Positions 11,067-22,513 of a stretch of DNA of 64,000 bases are shown piece by piece (positions within the stretch are counted from its first letter, which is position 1; every line of letters begins with the position of its first letter). This DNA comes from Pseudo-nitzschia pungens (Eukaryota > Bacillariophyta > Bacillariophyceae > Bacillariales > Bacillariaceae): positions 1,170,501-1,234,500 of the forward strand of contig CM074760.1 of the NCBI GenBank assembly GCA_037355855.1, written 5' to 3'. The position numbers and the translations under genes are program-made. Below the pieces are notes generated by a model. That model saw only the letters and a program-made list of their open reading frames with translations, did no database searches and had not been told where the DNA came from.

Positions 11067-12494
11067 TCAGCCGTAGATTCGGACTCGAGAAAGTCCACCA
11101 TCCGGGAAGATGGAGACACGGACGTGTGTGATGGGAATGTTGGCATTTTGCAATTGGTCGTTGGAGCGCTCAAAGACGTGTTCTGCGTCCGGGCTCATTC
11201 TGGAACGAGGGATCAAAGTAAACCAGTCGCCGTTCCCTTCTTCTAATGGATCGTATCCTCCTTCGACCACCGTTGTTCCCGTTTCGTCAGGATCGTAGCA
11301 CCCCTCGACCTTGACCGATTCCGGAAAGTTTCCACGGAAGTGTTTCGTGTCGAGTATAACTTTTGCGACCCCACTCGACCCTTCGCACCCAAGCTTGATA
11401 ATGGCCCAGTCTGATAGCGGCGTATCGAGCAGCGTGCTCCCGGGCTGTCGTTTCAGAATTCCAGGTCGGTTGGGATGGCGGGCGGTTTCCCAACCATCTC
11501 CCATGTCTTTTCCAAGCGTCGGTTGGATCAAACGCCAAGGTTCGCCGTAGTGTTTATTGGAGCAAGCCCCCCCGACACCTCCCTCGTCTAGGGAAGAGAG
11601 CTCCTTGTATGCGGTTGATTCGCGGGATGGCAGTTCCGACGGATTCGACACGGACGAATGCGCTACAACAGTACATTCATTGCAAGTTTGGATTGGCATG
11701 TAGAGCGGAGTTGTCGCTGGTTTAACATCACCGAGACTGTTTCCCCAGCACCGAAATCGTGCCACACCTCCGTCCGGAAAATAGTTAACACGTACGAGGT
11801 TTCCGATGGCGGGAGTGTCGAGACGAAAGTAGTGCATCCTCGTCTGTTCAAACCCGGGAGAAAGTGGAGTCACAGGCAAGAGCTCCCTCCAATTGCCACC
11901 ATTGCTTACCGCCTCGGCGGCAGCGTTGACCTCTTCAGGCAATCGACCTGTTCCCTGAACACCACCGTGAAGCAGACGTTCGTAGGCTCCGGGAAGTTTC
12001 GACACCATCTTGGACAGATCGGTCGCATTCATGTCGCATATTTCGAGGCTGATTTTAGGAACATTGTTGCCGGTAAAATGGGCTGTATCAAGTTCCAGCG
12101 CGTAGATCTCGGCACGTTTCGAGAGCTTGATCAGGCACCAATCGTGCCCGGCTTGTCGTCGGCGCCGACTTTCCCAACCATCCAGAACTTTCCCCTGTTC
12201 GCAAAATGCGTCAGGGTCGAAGATCGGAGGACCATCATCGAGCAGGGTTTCGGCGATTGCAAACCAATCATCTGTGGCAAAAAGAACCTTTGCACCGTTC
12301 ATAGCACTCGCCATATTCGAGTAGTGAGCGGCAAACGGGCCACTGGGAGCTACATTCTTGCAAGGCGATAGGGTTTCCAGGTCAAAATCGACAACGCTCG
12401 TTGCACTGATTGGGTTTCTAGTCAGATGATTGATGCCCGAGTTGATCTTCGCATCCTCAGTAGGTGGCTCAATGTTGGTTCTGATAGTAGTCAT
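11067..12494 (-). CDS. ALLC: Allantoicase (allantoate amidinohydrolase)
   Basis: This enzyme hydrolyses allantoate to ureidoglycolate and urea in purine catabolism. The single-exon frame gives 475 aa from the ATG at 12494 to a TGA at 11067, somewhat longer than animal and yeast enzymes because of an N-terminal extension and a linker. Both family repeats are visible. Repeat 1 has GAKVLFATDDWFA, LDGWESRRRRQAGHDWCLIK, LDTAHFTGN and VRVNYFPDGGVARFR. Repeat 2 has DMGDGWETARHPNRPG, DWAIIKLGCEG, LDTKHFRGN and VRVSIFPDGGLSRVRIYG, the typical C-terminus. No clear signal peptide is seen. A peroxisomal or cytosolic site cannot be decided, and there is no obvious PTS1. The product urea would feed the urease encoded at 51776-54885. 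I am confident of the family. Confidence 0.95.
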   Translation of the reverse strand: MTTIRTNIEPPTEDAKINSGINHLTRNPISATSVVDFDLETLSPCKNVAPSGPFAAHYSNMASAMNGAKVLFATDDWFAIAETLLDDGPPIFDPDAFCEQGKVLDGWESRRRRQAGHDWCLIKLSKRAEIYALELDTAHFTGNNVPKISLEICDMNATDLSKMVSKLPGAYERLLHGGVQGTGRLPEEVNAAAEAVSNGGNWRELLPVTPLSPGFEQTRMHYFRLDTPAIGNLVRVNYFPDGGVARFRCWGNSLGDVKPATTPLYMPIQTCNECTVVAHSSVSNPSELPSRESTAYKELSSLDEGGVGGACSNKHYGEPWRLIQPTLGKDMGDGWETARHPNRPGILKRQPGSTLLDTPLSDWAIIKLGCEGSSGVAKVILDTKHFRGNFPESVKVEGCYDPDETGTTVVEGGYDPLEEGNGDWFTLIPRSRMSPDAEHVFERSNDQLQNANIPITHVRVSIFPDGGLSRVRIYG

Positions 12495-14248
12495 GTTTAA
12501 CGATATTGCACGAAAGATCGTGAATATTTGTGAGAATAATGAATTACGGAGAGGGGTCGAAGAAAGTACGAGAACTCGTAACTATGATAATGAAAGAGCA
12601 AGGAACGGGAAGACTACCGGTAAGGTTACTTGTACTTGTATGTTCTAAGATTCAATTCTCGTTTTGTGCTCCAGCATTTTCGATCGTATTCATCGAATTT
12701 ATGAGCGGAAGAACAAAGAATTCTGCTTCTGAGTTCGCAAGCTCAAAATTCTCAAATCGAAGAAATAGCTCTGAGGTTATGAAATCTTCCAGCACTACGC
12801 TTGGTCAGGCAGGGCCACACTTAGGCGCAGCGTCGCGTTATCTATTTTTAGTACAGGTCACTAAATGAAATGCTGTACCACGTCCGACAGGACCAATCAA
12901 AGACATTCCTTCGTTTCCCACTTTCGCTGCCACCGATGACGTTGAGATCACCAACGTTTCTAAATTGTTTTCATTTTTTGATTCACAAAAAATAAAAAAG
13001 TAATCACAGCATTCAATTCCGGTACGTAATTTGGACCATTCGAAATGCTTCGTTCGTGATATCAATACTTTTAAAATCACCGCAATATAACACGAAAAGT
13101 AGAGACCTAGCAAAGCAGATATGAAGCTAATTCTATGATCATATTTTATCATTACTATTTGACCTCAATCTGCCTGCACATATTTGAGTTCTACATTATG
13201 GAGTTTCAGACTGAGCAGCAGCAGCTTTTCTCACAGCTACGAACAGAAGCTTTCTAAAAATCAATCTCTTTCATGATGTTGGAGCAACAAGGCCATTTTG
13301 CTTGCCGGAGACATAAGTGTTTTGTTTGTTAGTTTGTTAGGCTGGGTTTCAGCTCTCTCAATTTCCGTGTGTTTGCTCCTCAAAACACTTGGTGTTGTTC
13401 AAGTCAACAGACAGAACTCAAACAACTCACATAGTACTTACAACTTGGTTGAGTCACTCGTGGTGTGATTCAAAGCTACTTTAGTATTTATTTTTTTCTT
13501 TGGTCTTTTTCGTTTGTCGTGTAACATAATTTTTGAATCTCAGAAGGAAAAAAGTAAATACGAACTAGTACTACGAGTAGTGGCTGAACCTTCGTGTATT
13601 CAGTAGTGGAATTATGTCCCACGACTGGCATTCACACATTGAACATGAAATGAGAGTACAATCATGTACAGACCGTAGAAATAATACGGTCTCTACTACG
13701 GAATTCCTATCAGCTGTCCCCCGGTTTCCGTGGGAATTAGTACTTGGGGATGTAGAACCGGGGGACAGCTGATAAGAATTTTGTAGTATTCAAGAATACT
13801 TGTACTTGTGCCGGTATGTTGAATAAACTGGTTTTACAGAAAGACACCAGAGACTAGAACTGTACGGTAACTTATCCAACGGATATTCATCGGGTGCGCC
13901 ATGAATCCCGAACATACCTGCAACCCAACCTTCTACAGGACCCACGATGATCACAACGTTCGATTTTTCTTTTTTTGACCCAACACCACGACGTGATTGA
14001 CATCTCTTTCAATCTCAGAAGAGTAAATTTTCGTAATGGAACTGTATGATACTCCTGACACTACAAGAACGAGCATCCTCTCTCACACTGCGTGATCTGA
14101 CTTTTCTTCCGATCATCCACACACTTGGACATAATTAAATTCCACAAAAGCGAGTGGATTTCTTTTTTTTCCTACATCCCCAACGTTCAAATTTGGGACG
14201 TACAATCAAGGGACGAGCTTCATTTCTCTTCGACTTGAGTCTTACGAC
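12495..14248. other. Intergenic region with one foldback element
   Basis: About 1.75 kb. A short minus-strand open frame at 12838-13152 has one hydrophobic stretch but no other support. The clear structure is a foldback at 13694-13788, annotated separately. Confidence 0.5.
13694..13788. repeat. Foldback (inverted-repeat) element, copy 1
   Basis: The left arm reads TACTACGGAATTCCTATC then AGCTGTCCCCCGG. The right arm reads CCGGGGGACAGCT then GATAAGAATTTTGTAGTA. The arms are about 34 nt with few mismatches and a loop of about 27 nt. A second, diverged copy lies at 41804-41897. The arms begin and end in TACTAC/GTAGTA. It may be a MITE-like mobile element or a structured RNA. Confidence 0.8.
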
Positions 14249-15031
14249 ATGTCCATGTTACAGATCAATACCGCCGTTCCTCTCATGGAACCTCTGCTCG
14301 AGCAGCAGAGGGACCAGGACGAAGGACCTCATGAAAAACGAACAAACCGCGAGGTCGGGAGCCGCACGAAATTCGCGGTACTGGGGGCCATAACGGGATT
14401 CTTCATCCAAATTATTTCGCTCGGAGCATACGCCTTTCTTTTGATACACTATCGGGGTTCATCTCTTCAGGCTTCGGAAGGCACCTTGCTAACGGAGAGT
14501 GGTTTCTTTCGCACACCCACGATCATTACGAGCGACACAATCCGTAACGACGATTTGTTCGGAAACAAGACCATGCTGTACAGCCTCATTTCGGTCCTCA
14601 CACAGATTGATCTCATCGCCTATGTTCTGATTTGGGTTGCCTTCACCTGCACTATGACGCGCAATGGAATGGCCTGCATCCGCACCCAATTCTTTGGTGA
14701 CGGCGCAAACGGGAAAGACGAAGGCGTCGAAGCCAAGCAAAACCAGGGCGGCACTAGATTCATCCGGCGACGTGACGTGTTTGTGCTCGGAGTATATTTT
14801 TTGGTGGGAATCGTTCTTGGGGCTTTTGGTGCTTGGTCTGCCATTGACCTCTATCTCGGTTTCCCAATTCCTTTCATACCGATTATCACCACCGTCGCAG
14901 TCGATTTGTTGCTCTGTTATCTGATGGTATGGTGCTACGATCTTGGCGGTGAGAAGAAGCGAGCAAACACTTACGAATGTGACGAAGGCGAGGACGACGA
15001 CTACGAATGCGAAGAAGTCTCTTGCTGCTGA
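14249..15031 (+). CDS. Four-transmembrane protein of unknown function
   Basis: A single-exon 260-aa protein that I do not recognise. The N-terminus is hydrophilic and acidic (about 1-40). Four hydrophobic segments follow, at about 43-67 (AVLGAITGFFIQIISLGAYA), 108-135 (SLISVLTQIDLIAYVLIWVA), 170-195 (FVLGVYFLVGIVLGAFGAWS) and 200-226 (IPIITTVAVDLLLCYLMVWC). The loop between TM2 and TM3 is hydrophilic and basic. The C-terminal tail is strongly acidic and ends in CEEVSCC, a possible lipidation or metal site. The layout recalls tetraspan proteins, but the CCG motif of true tetraspanins is absent. The start at 14249 has another ATG two codons later, and either could be used. Confidence 0.75.
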   Translation: MSMLQINTAVPLMEPLLEQQRDQDEGPHEKRTNREVGSRTKFAVLGAITGFFIQIISLGAYAFLLIHYRGSSLQASEGTLLTESGFFRTPTIITSDTIRNDDLFGNKTMLYSLISVLTQIDLIAYVLIWVAFTCTMTRNGMACIRTQFFGDGANGKDEGVEAKQNQGGTRFIRRRDVFVLGVYFLVGIVLGAFGAWSAIDLYLGFPIPFIPIITTVAVDLLLCYLMVWCYDLGGEKKRANTYECDEGEDDDYECEEVSCC

Positions 15032-15758
15032 ATGGCTTCATGCTTTTGAATTAGCGTCATGACGTCTGTTGAAAACCAAGAGTTACTGACGATCAAGTGA
15101 CAATCACAATCCACTAAACCACGCCAACATGTCCTCAACGCGATTACTTATTAATGATGTATATTTTTTTACGATTGAACGAAAAAATCTGTTATTCATG
15201 GTTGCCCAATGAATGTGTATTCGACAATAGTTGAATACGTTCATTCCGGATGTTCGATGAATACATTGTCTTGCGTTTTCACAGCGTGGCCCACTGACAA
15301 GTCGTACGCGTAGTCTCCCTATTTCTAGAGAGTGACCGGACGACCAATGCGCTGCAGCCTCTGCGATCGATCGAAAACACTCCTAGGAGCAAAATTCACT
15401 TTTCTCCCGAGCAAATGAACAAGATACCAGAATTGACAAAGTTGAAATTTATGCGACTGCTTCATCTCGCTTCCAAAATTGGTTCGCATTTTTCCATTCC
15501 AACTCGCTCCATTACAATGATTCATTTAACGAAGAGGATGTAAAACGTATCTTCCGTCAGCATAAACTGCATCCGGGAAGAAAGGCGGTCCGTTCGAACT
15601 CGATAGTGGTTGGAAAAAACAACACCTAGTTGAAAAAATTGTGAACTCATCGTCAATACCAAATGCCTGAGCGTAATGCGGGAAACGTAGCAGCGACAAT
15701 GGCTTCAATAGTTTTGTAGCTGTGATGTCTTCGCTAGGTTTTGCAACACGCGTTTAGT
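15032..15758. other. Intergenic spacer between convergent genes
   Basis: It lies between the four-TM gene and the DUF4336 gene and presumably holds both 3' UTRs. Two short minus-strand open frames (15325-15525, 15526-15708) have no family signal. Confidence 0.5.
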
Positions 15759-17367
15759 TTAGTCGGCTACACAGCCTCTTTGAAAGTCAAAAACGGCCGG
15801 CTCGCCAGCTTTGTATTTTGCGATGAACTGATTGATGCTATCAAGGAGTTCCCAGTCGCGACAGGCGATGGGAGGGAGACTACTCTTTGACAAATCATCC
15901 GCAAAGAGATACTCAAAGCAAGCTCGGACATCAGCTGGCGTCGCTTGTATGGGGGAAGCAAAGTGGCTGGTGATAACCCGATCATAGTCCCATTTCTGGT
16001 AGTTTCCGTTTTCATTCGTAGCAGTTGTAGTGGTTTGTTCAAGGATCCAATCTCGGACAGCCTCGGGAGCTCGAGCATCTACCACGGCACGCAGAATCGG
16101 AGCACGTGAGAGCCGATCCACGATTGCTTCGTAGCCGGGATAGTTGTTGTTGGTTCCCATGCGCAGAGGCAAAAAGACGGCCTGTAACACACTCTTGGGC
16201 CAAAAGTTTGGATCTCCCTTCATGACGTCTTCGTCGAAATAAGTCGACAGGATGCTACTTGGTTCCTTCGGGACATATACCACTGCATCGGTGGTTATCA
16301 GTGTCTTTGTGGGCCGGTGACAGAAGGCAACCTCGGATACCGGGCCCGCATTCTTTGGGAGATCAACGTACAGAGTAGCAATGTCAAACTCGTCACTCCA
16401 AGGAGGCGGGGGGCTGCTTTTATCACCGAAAATCCCATCTACTCGGTACCCCATTTTAGACTTTTCGATCAAAGTCGTCCCGCAACTTCCTATGGTATCG
16501 AGAAATTGAACACAACAAGGCAAATATCAGTGGATATCGCCGTCAATAGCGATGGCAATGGTTTCACGAAAACGCTTTGTGATTTTTTTCTCATGGAACT
16601 GACGATACATAGATTGACTGATTCATTGATCAAGCATCGTCGACTCACCCAATGGACCGTATTGCCCAGGGGCGATCCAAACTTTGGCTTTTGGATATTT
16701 TTCGAGAAAAGCTTTCATCGGGGCCTTGTGCTCAAAGGCATTGCATGGCAAGACAACGTGTTCGACAGGTCCGCCTACGCTATCGAGAAGGCTACAAAAT
16801 TCACCCGTTGGCCACTGAGGGGAATGGACCCACAAACCGCCGGTCTTTTTCAACCGCACAACGTTACATCGAATCGTTGCTGTCACGTTCGCAAAGGTCA
16901 ACAATTGTTCCAATGCCCAAGCATCGCGGCCGAGATCGTACAAATAAGTGGCTCGGTCGTTGAACGGAGGTGTTAACGCCGGGAAGTAAGATCGACCAGC
17001 CTCCGGGTTGGTGACGAAGGCTGACTTGTAGTACTCGTCCGCCTAGAGTTGGAGGATGCACCCTTGAAAGCTGATCGTTGCTGTCGATTGTTGACTCTGC
17101 TGCTCGCGTCGTCGTTTGAAAGGACAGAACAGAAGCAAACGCCGAACTCGAAACCAACCAGCCTCGCCGATTGATGCCAGAGGGAAAAGGCGATTCGTGA
17201 CAGATACCTTTCTCAGAACCCTTGATTTGTCCAGAGGTCTTTGCCGAAAGGGAAGAGACGGTGTTGATATCGAGGTTCCCAAGCAATGTTCCACACAAAA
17301 CCGCCGCCGCGAACATCCGATTACGATTACGAGTTATGACCATCATTGCTAATGTTCGGGGAGCCAA
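15759..17367 (-). CDS. DUF4336 family protein, plastid/thylakoid-targeted; possible +1 frame break
   Basis: The N-terminal part starts at the ATG at 17367, with a second Met at MFAAAVLCGTLLG. It has a hydrophobic signal stretch, then NRRGWLVSSSAFASVLSF...TRAAE, which resembles a twin-arginine thylakoid-lumen signal. The DUF4336 domain begins at ADEYYKSAF and shows TPPFNDRATYLYDLGRDAW, GLWVHSPQWPTGEFCSLLD, VEHVVLPCNAFEHKAPMKAF and VWIAPGQYGPLG. A clear 159-nt intron (16490-16648, GTGAGT...CATAG) joins QYGPLG to SCGTTLIEKSKMGYRVDG. Exon 3 ends at 15759 (RGCVAD). Between the targeting part and ADEYY the frame shifts by +1 at 17042-17044 (CTA G GCG). A one-base break gives PTLADEYY and a coherent 482-aa product. 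An intron ending in CTCTAG at 17043 with a weak donor is the alternative. Function is unknown; the family is plastid-associated in algae and plants. Confidence 0.85.
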
Positions 17368-18048
17368 GGATAGTGTAATGAAAGAAATCAGAGTTGATTC
17401 GATCCTGCTCCGAAGCTAGTTAGTTTTGAATACCGGTACATGCACTGTACGTAGATGTCGCTTTTTCACTGATTTGAAATTGGAATGCATCCTCAATCCT
17501 GACACCACCCATTGAACGTCCCGTCATGATCTGTGATTTTACCGAGAACTCGAGAGTTCAAGAATCTCCGGTAAACCTTACTCGTAACGCAAGATTAGCG
17601 TCCAGGCATTGGATACGTACTCGTACTTACTCGTACCTAAGGTTTACTCGTATCCTCAACCAATCGGTAACTCATGTCGTACCGAACAAGTTCGAAGTAA
17701 GTTAATTATCCACGAGAACGCTTCAAAATGACGGTGGCAAAAATGCGGGAAGATTTTACGGTACGAGTACGGTACGTTTTGGTTACCCTTACTGTAGTGA
17801 GTAACAGGACTCGTACCCGTACTGGTACATACTTGAATGCGAGTAATTACAAATCCATGGAAATCCTTGTGTCAATTGTCAATTGTGTCGGTGCCATGCT
17901 CAAAAACAAAAGAAAAAGTGTCGTGGTAGTAAAATAATAATATTATTATTATTATCGTTGTCGTGTCATCAAAAACCGCACTCTTGGCTAGGATCACTCC
18001 TCATTATCTTCATGTGTCCGGGTAGAGAGAATGAACCAAGTCACACAG
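17368..18048. other. Intergenic region
   Basis: No gene is seen. It is rich in ACTCGTA/TACGAGTA and GGTAC words between 17570 and 17850, followed by a TAATAATATTATTATT tract near 17934-17956. Confidence 0.5.
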
Positions 18049-19825
18049 TCATTCATGCCCCGACTCACTCCGCCTTTGCCGAGAGCTTGATTTCAGTAGA
18101 TCAGGTAAAATATCCTTGCCACTCACCCAGCCCCCGTTTGGCGTGTTTACCAAATTCCAAATCTGATAGTCTTCCCGGTACAGATCTTGCACTCTTCGTA
18201 GTAAGTCGGGATTATAGTACTGGTTGGTTTTCTTGCTAGCATGCCGAGCGTGCCCAAGAACGTCCCAGCCAGTGGCATGTCCTCGAAAAGCTTTAGAGGA
18301 TGCATTTTTCGTACCAGTTGCTTCGCTGAGACTTTGATCCAAAGAGGGCCGCTGCTGCTGAAATCCCACATGTTGTAAATGTGGCGGTGTACGGTCGAAC
18401 TCGTCCTGCAGGGCATACAAGGCGATGCATGGATTAAATCCCGAAGTTCGCCCGGATTTTGCATACCTGTAAAATTTCCCGTGGGACTCCCATAGGTTGA
18501 CTTTCTCCAACAAGGCTCTCGTGTGATCCGCAATGTGATCCAAAGTCCCTAGAAAATCGAAGCGATCAATTTTTTCTGACATCCCACAACCCCAAACCTG
18601 CGGCCGCCAGTGAGGATCGGCACACCAATTCATTCCCGTCAGCGATGGCAAAGCCTCGTTATCATTGCTACAATTAAGTTCTTCGGGTGAATCTTTTTCG
18701 AGATATTCCAAAAAATTCTCAAAGGAAAACTCCTTGGTTAAATTCATTCGCTTGGCAAAGAGCCCGCTACCTCTGCCTTCTTTGTTAATCTTGAGTTTGT
18801 CTAAATACGCACTCAGCAAACGCTCGGCTGGATCGCGCAAAATAGCCGCGAAGGTCCACTCCTTGTCATTCCAAATTTCTTGTTGCACCCTTGGTTCTAG
18901 CCTATCAAAGGACCACACATTCATGTCCGGTTTGCCGTATGGGAGTGACAAGTAATCGCGGGCTCCCATAACAAATCGAAAAAATTGCTTCCAGACGGTA
19001 ATGCCCACTTTCGGGATTCCACAAAAAGCCAATTTCGCGCCTGGAATAATGTACAAATGTTGAAATGCGCCCGATCCACCTCCCCCAGTATAATACGAGC
19101 ATCCAAGAGGGGGGAGTTCCGGAAAGGGGAATTGCGACGATGTGTTCCAATCAATTGGTGGAACTTGCCGTGATGGCTCCATACATTTTTCCCTACCAAT
19201 TCTCCCCGGCTTGGGCCTTATGGCGAATCGCTCTTTTTCGGATTGATCCCTGAAAGGGTAGACTCCGTCACCCTTGAAACCATCCCGTCCATCCTCGTCA
19301 CAAGCACGCGGAGTGAAACATATTCCTGTACAGGTGCGTTGTCGCTTGGATTCCCCTCCGTCCTTACGGTTTTTCTGACGTTTCGGCCGATTCCTTCCGC
19401 GGTGAAGCCAGTGGGTGCAGCAATTCTCAGCTCCTTTCGACGCTGTCATAGATGAGGGAGGAATCCAAAGACGGATCCAATCGAAGTGCTTCTGGGAGTT
19501 TGTGGTCACGAACACCAGTGATAGCATTACTCTTGCTTGGTTCAATTTCGACGTTTGCCGGTGATTTTGTTGTGTCGTTTTTCGGTTGTTCTCGTTGATT
19601 GTCACGGTTCGTCATCGGAACCACTGCATTTGTTGTTACAGGTAACCTTAGTTTGATGGGATCTTCTTCAGGAATATTTGAGAGACCGGGGTCATCCTTT
19701 CTCTTCCAATCCCCTAATTCCGGAGCCTGCCGAATCAAGTCATGGTGTAATTTCCACACGATCAAAACCGACAAAGCGCCGGCTAGGGTGAGCATAAACA
19801 AAATCGAAGACTTCGAAACACTCAT
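18049..19825 (-). CDS. Type II membrane (Golgi) carbohydrate sulfotransferase, Sulfotransfer_2-like
   Basis: Transfers sulfate from PAPS to a glycan. Exon 1 is 19531-19825 and starts MSVSKSSILFMLTLAGALSV, a short cytoplasmic tail and signal anchor typical of Golgi sulfotransferases. An 88-nt intron (19443-19530; donor GTAATG, acceptor ATGACAG preceded by pyrimidines) restores frame into exon 2 (18049-19442). The spliced protein is 562 aa. A basic, low-complexity stem precedes the catalytic domain. The 5'-phosphosulfate loop reads CGIPKVGITVWKQFF and the 3'-phosphate site reads ILRDPAERLLSAYLDKL. Several Cys (LNCSNDN, NWCADPHW, VWGCGM, FNPC) may form disulfides. Acceptor specificity cannot be told. 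The promoter carries a duplicated 33-bp block with GATAAG. The family call is firm, and the intron is well supported by length and frame. Confidence 0.88.
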
Positions 19826-22513
19826 CGTCTTGCGAAGCGCTACTCTCTTTCACACACTTTGCTCTCGTCTCGTATCCAACCCTCGGCCCTCCGACATCAC
19901 ATGAACGATAAGATAAAGATACTGCTTTGTCACATGAACGATAAGATAATGATACTGCTTTGTGGGAAAAGATTTGTTTTGCAAATCGCATCACGCTGCG
20001 TTGTAAACCTTACTTCGCATTGGCATTCAATCGATTCTTTCAGGAACTGTTGTTGAACACTGTGCACCGTGCAATAATGTGCCAAACTAATGAAAAAATG
20101 CCATGCTTGTATTCGTAAGATCTTACCGTACGGTGTTGAAATACCGTACGTACGATGGTTTCGGTTGACTCGATTGGAGAGATCAGACCAGTTTGAAATT
20201 CGCCGCTCACTCGGACGGACTGACTCACTCGCTCATCTCCCCTTATGCCACCAGTAACCTTATCCATTTTAATCTTTCTGTATCCATGCTAACTTACCGT
20301 GCCGGTTCTAACATTACGTAATTCTGAAGCTACTACAACATACTACTAGTTGAAACCGCTAGCACGTAATGGAATCGAACAGATTAGTAGTATTAGTAAT
20401 TATTTTTTCAAATTACTAGTAGTAATAGAGAAGTGACGCGCATAATATTACTACTAGTAGAAGTACTACTGAATACTGCTGCTGGTTTGTTGTCAATAAT
20501 CTACTACTAGAAGTAGATAAATGTGGCTGATTGCTGAGGTCCTGGATAGTTTCAATAATAGCTTTTGGTGCATACGACTACATAAAGCTTAACTACTACT
20601 ACTACTACCATAAAGGTGTTCACCACGTGAGTTTTTTTCTGGAGCAGAGATTTTAGAGGGCATCTAGACCTTTAGCTCTGGCATGTTTCTCTGCAAAAGT
20701 CTACTGTGTGACTCCCTTACTTCCTTCAATACACTTCTATTCATTTTCTACTTGAATTGATGTTTTCGTTAGAATACAGACCCTCCTGTCCATGGCAATT
20801 GAGTGGGGAGTAGTTTCAATAGTAGTAGACTTCTAGTAGCTAATACTATGCCACCTGCTTGCTACTAACCCAAGCAACCTTGTATCTAGAGTCATTTTTG
20901 TTGGTGTGGTTATCTTGATCCAGGATTGGAACAATTTAGGAGTCAGGAATCATTTGCTTTATTTCTATCCAATCCTAGTAGTACCATGCATAATGATGTA
21001 GTAGGTATGAATACCAGTTAGCCAGATGATTTTTTGACCAGAAATAAACCGCGTACCGGTAAGATTAAAATTGTCTCTAGCTACTACTACTAGTATACCA
21101 TTTACGTGTACTAACGCATTCATGCAACAAGGTACTAACCGACGTATCAGTATTGCAGTAGTGGTATTTGTTTATTTGTTATTTTCTTTCATTCGGTCCA
21201 ATATCATGCTAGTGTACCTCGTCCAGCAGTCTTGTTTCAAAAGGTACAGGTACTACCGGTAAGGTTATGTAGTAATTGTAACTGTTGAGAATTATTATGG
21301 CACTGCTAGTAGTATTACTTCGTATTACGTAGTATTTATTTTCTTCCATTCGGCCCAAGACCAGTACCGTACCGAGTATAAGCATGATACCTCTTCAAGC
21401 AGTCTTGTTTCAACATTTAGTCCTCTGTTCTGAGATTTTGATCGTATTTTGGGTAGTACCGATGCACTTTAACTATTGCCCTAGATTGATCATTATGAAT
21501 TTTCAGTGGTATACAGAATGCACTATTCGGGCTAAAGGAGTTGAAAAGGTGAAGTTTCAATGCGAACCTCTATTTTTCCGATTGATTGAGATGTTTAGTT
21601 GCGAACTTCAACATAATATAGCTAGATAGTGTTTGTCATATTGCATTGGTCATTTTAAGTCCGAAGATTTTTCTTTCGGCCAAAGGAGAGACGATTCTTT
21701 TTGGATTGGTACCGTATGTAATAAAATGTGTCCAAAATTTTCGGAGTCAACCGCTATGTTTGCCTGCGTGGGTCAACTAAAAGAGCCCAGGAATGATGAA
21801 AGTGGGAGTATTTTTATCGATTTGCACGGGAGCAAATAATGCGTAAGGTTACTGCAACCATGTTCCATAATCGGAATTGACGGGCTTGGTACCTGTACCT
21901 AATGGGAAGCTCCGACAAGCGCATCATTTATGACGGTTCTTTTTCGGAATCCCTGCGTTTCTTTTTGGACATTTTCTTTGCATCGGCATGAAGCAACGTT
22001 CTTATTACTTTTAGAACTCAAAAAGAATGACTGTAACAAAGTACGACTCCCCGATAAAATTCTGCATGTTTTCAGTCTATTTTGGTATCACGGTCCCGAA
22101 AATTTGAAATTTCTTTTGCGTGATACAAACGCTATGAAACCGAACCACCCTCCCGCATCTGTGCGTTAGACCGCATGCGGTTATTCATAGTACGGTGTAT
22201 TTTGGACATATATGTCGCACTGCCTCGTCAAGCGGCATTGACGTTTCTCGATCACAAGCGCAATTTCACGGCTCGCTAGCACTGCATCAGCTAGTAGCGT
22301 GGTATTTGCATATCACCCATTCCCTATTCTCAAAGAAATCCCACAGATCTTTCATCGAACTCTGGTTGATGCATTCCGATAGACTAATCAGTACAAGGAT
22401 TGAACAATCGCAAAAAATCTTGATCACTGCTTGTATACTGACGCAATCGAGAAGCACTGCAAAGTTGTTGCGGTTCCAAAATAATTTTGTATTCATCGAT
22501 CAACTGAAGACTC
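19826..22513. other. Long repeat-rich intergenic region
   Basis: About 2.7 kb. It contains the 33-bp tandem near 19897-19963, numerous TACTAC/TAGTAG and ACTAGT arrays (20335-20480, 20579-20612, 20820-20850, 21080-21100) and TACTTCGTA words near 21310. Consecutive plus-strand open frames at 21384-21839 and 21930-22169 have no recognisable domain and are not called as genes. Confidence 0.5.
19897..19963. repeat. 33-bp tandem duplication with GATAAG motifs upstream of the sulfotransferase
   Basis: Two nearly identical copies (TCACATGAACGATAAGATAA then AGATACTGCTTTG, one substitution) begin at 19897 and 19930. They lie 72-138 bp upstream of the sulfotransferase ATG. Each holds ACGATAAGATAA, a GATA-type site. 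Confidence 0.8.

Noticed and set aside
12838..13152. Minus-strand 104-aa frame with one hydrophobic stretch
   Set aside because: It has no motif and no splice or start support, in AT-rich intergenic DNA.
14249..15031. Tetraspanin family
   Set aside because: It has four TM segments but no CCG motif and no large Cys-containing second loop.
19427..19605. Another one-base frame break in the sulfotransferase gene
   Set aside because: An 88-nt GT-AG intron (19443-19530) with a pyrimidine-rich 3' end explains the frame change exactly.
21384..22169. Three consecutive plus-strand frames upstream of the TPR gene
   Set aside because: Composition is not convincing, no domain is seen, and the frames cannot be joined with good splice sites.
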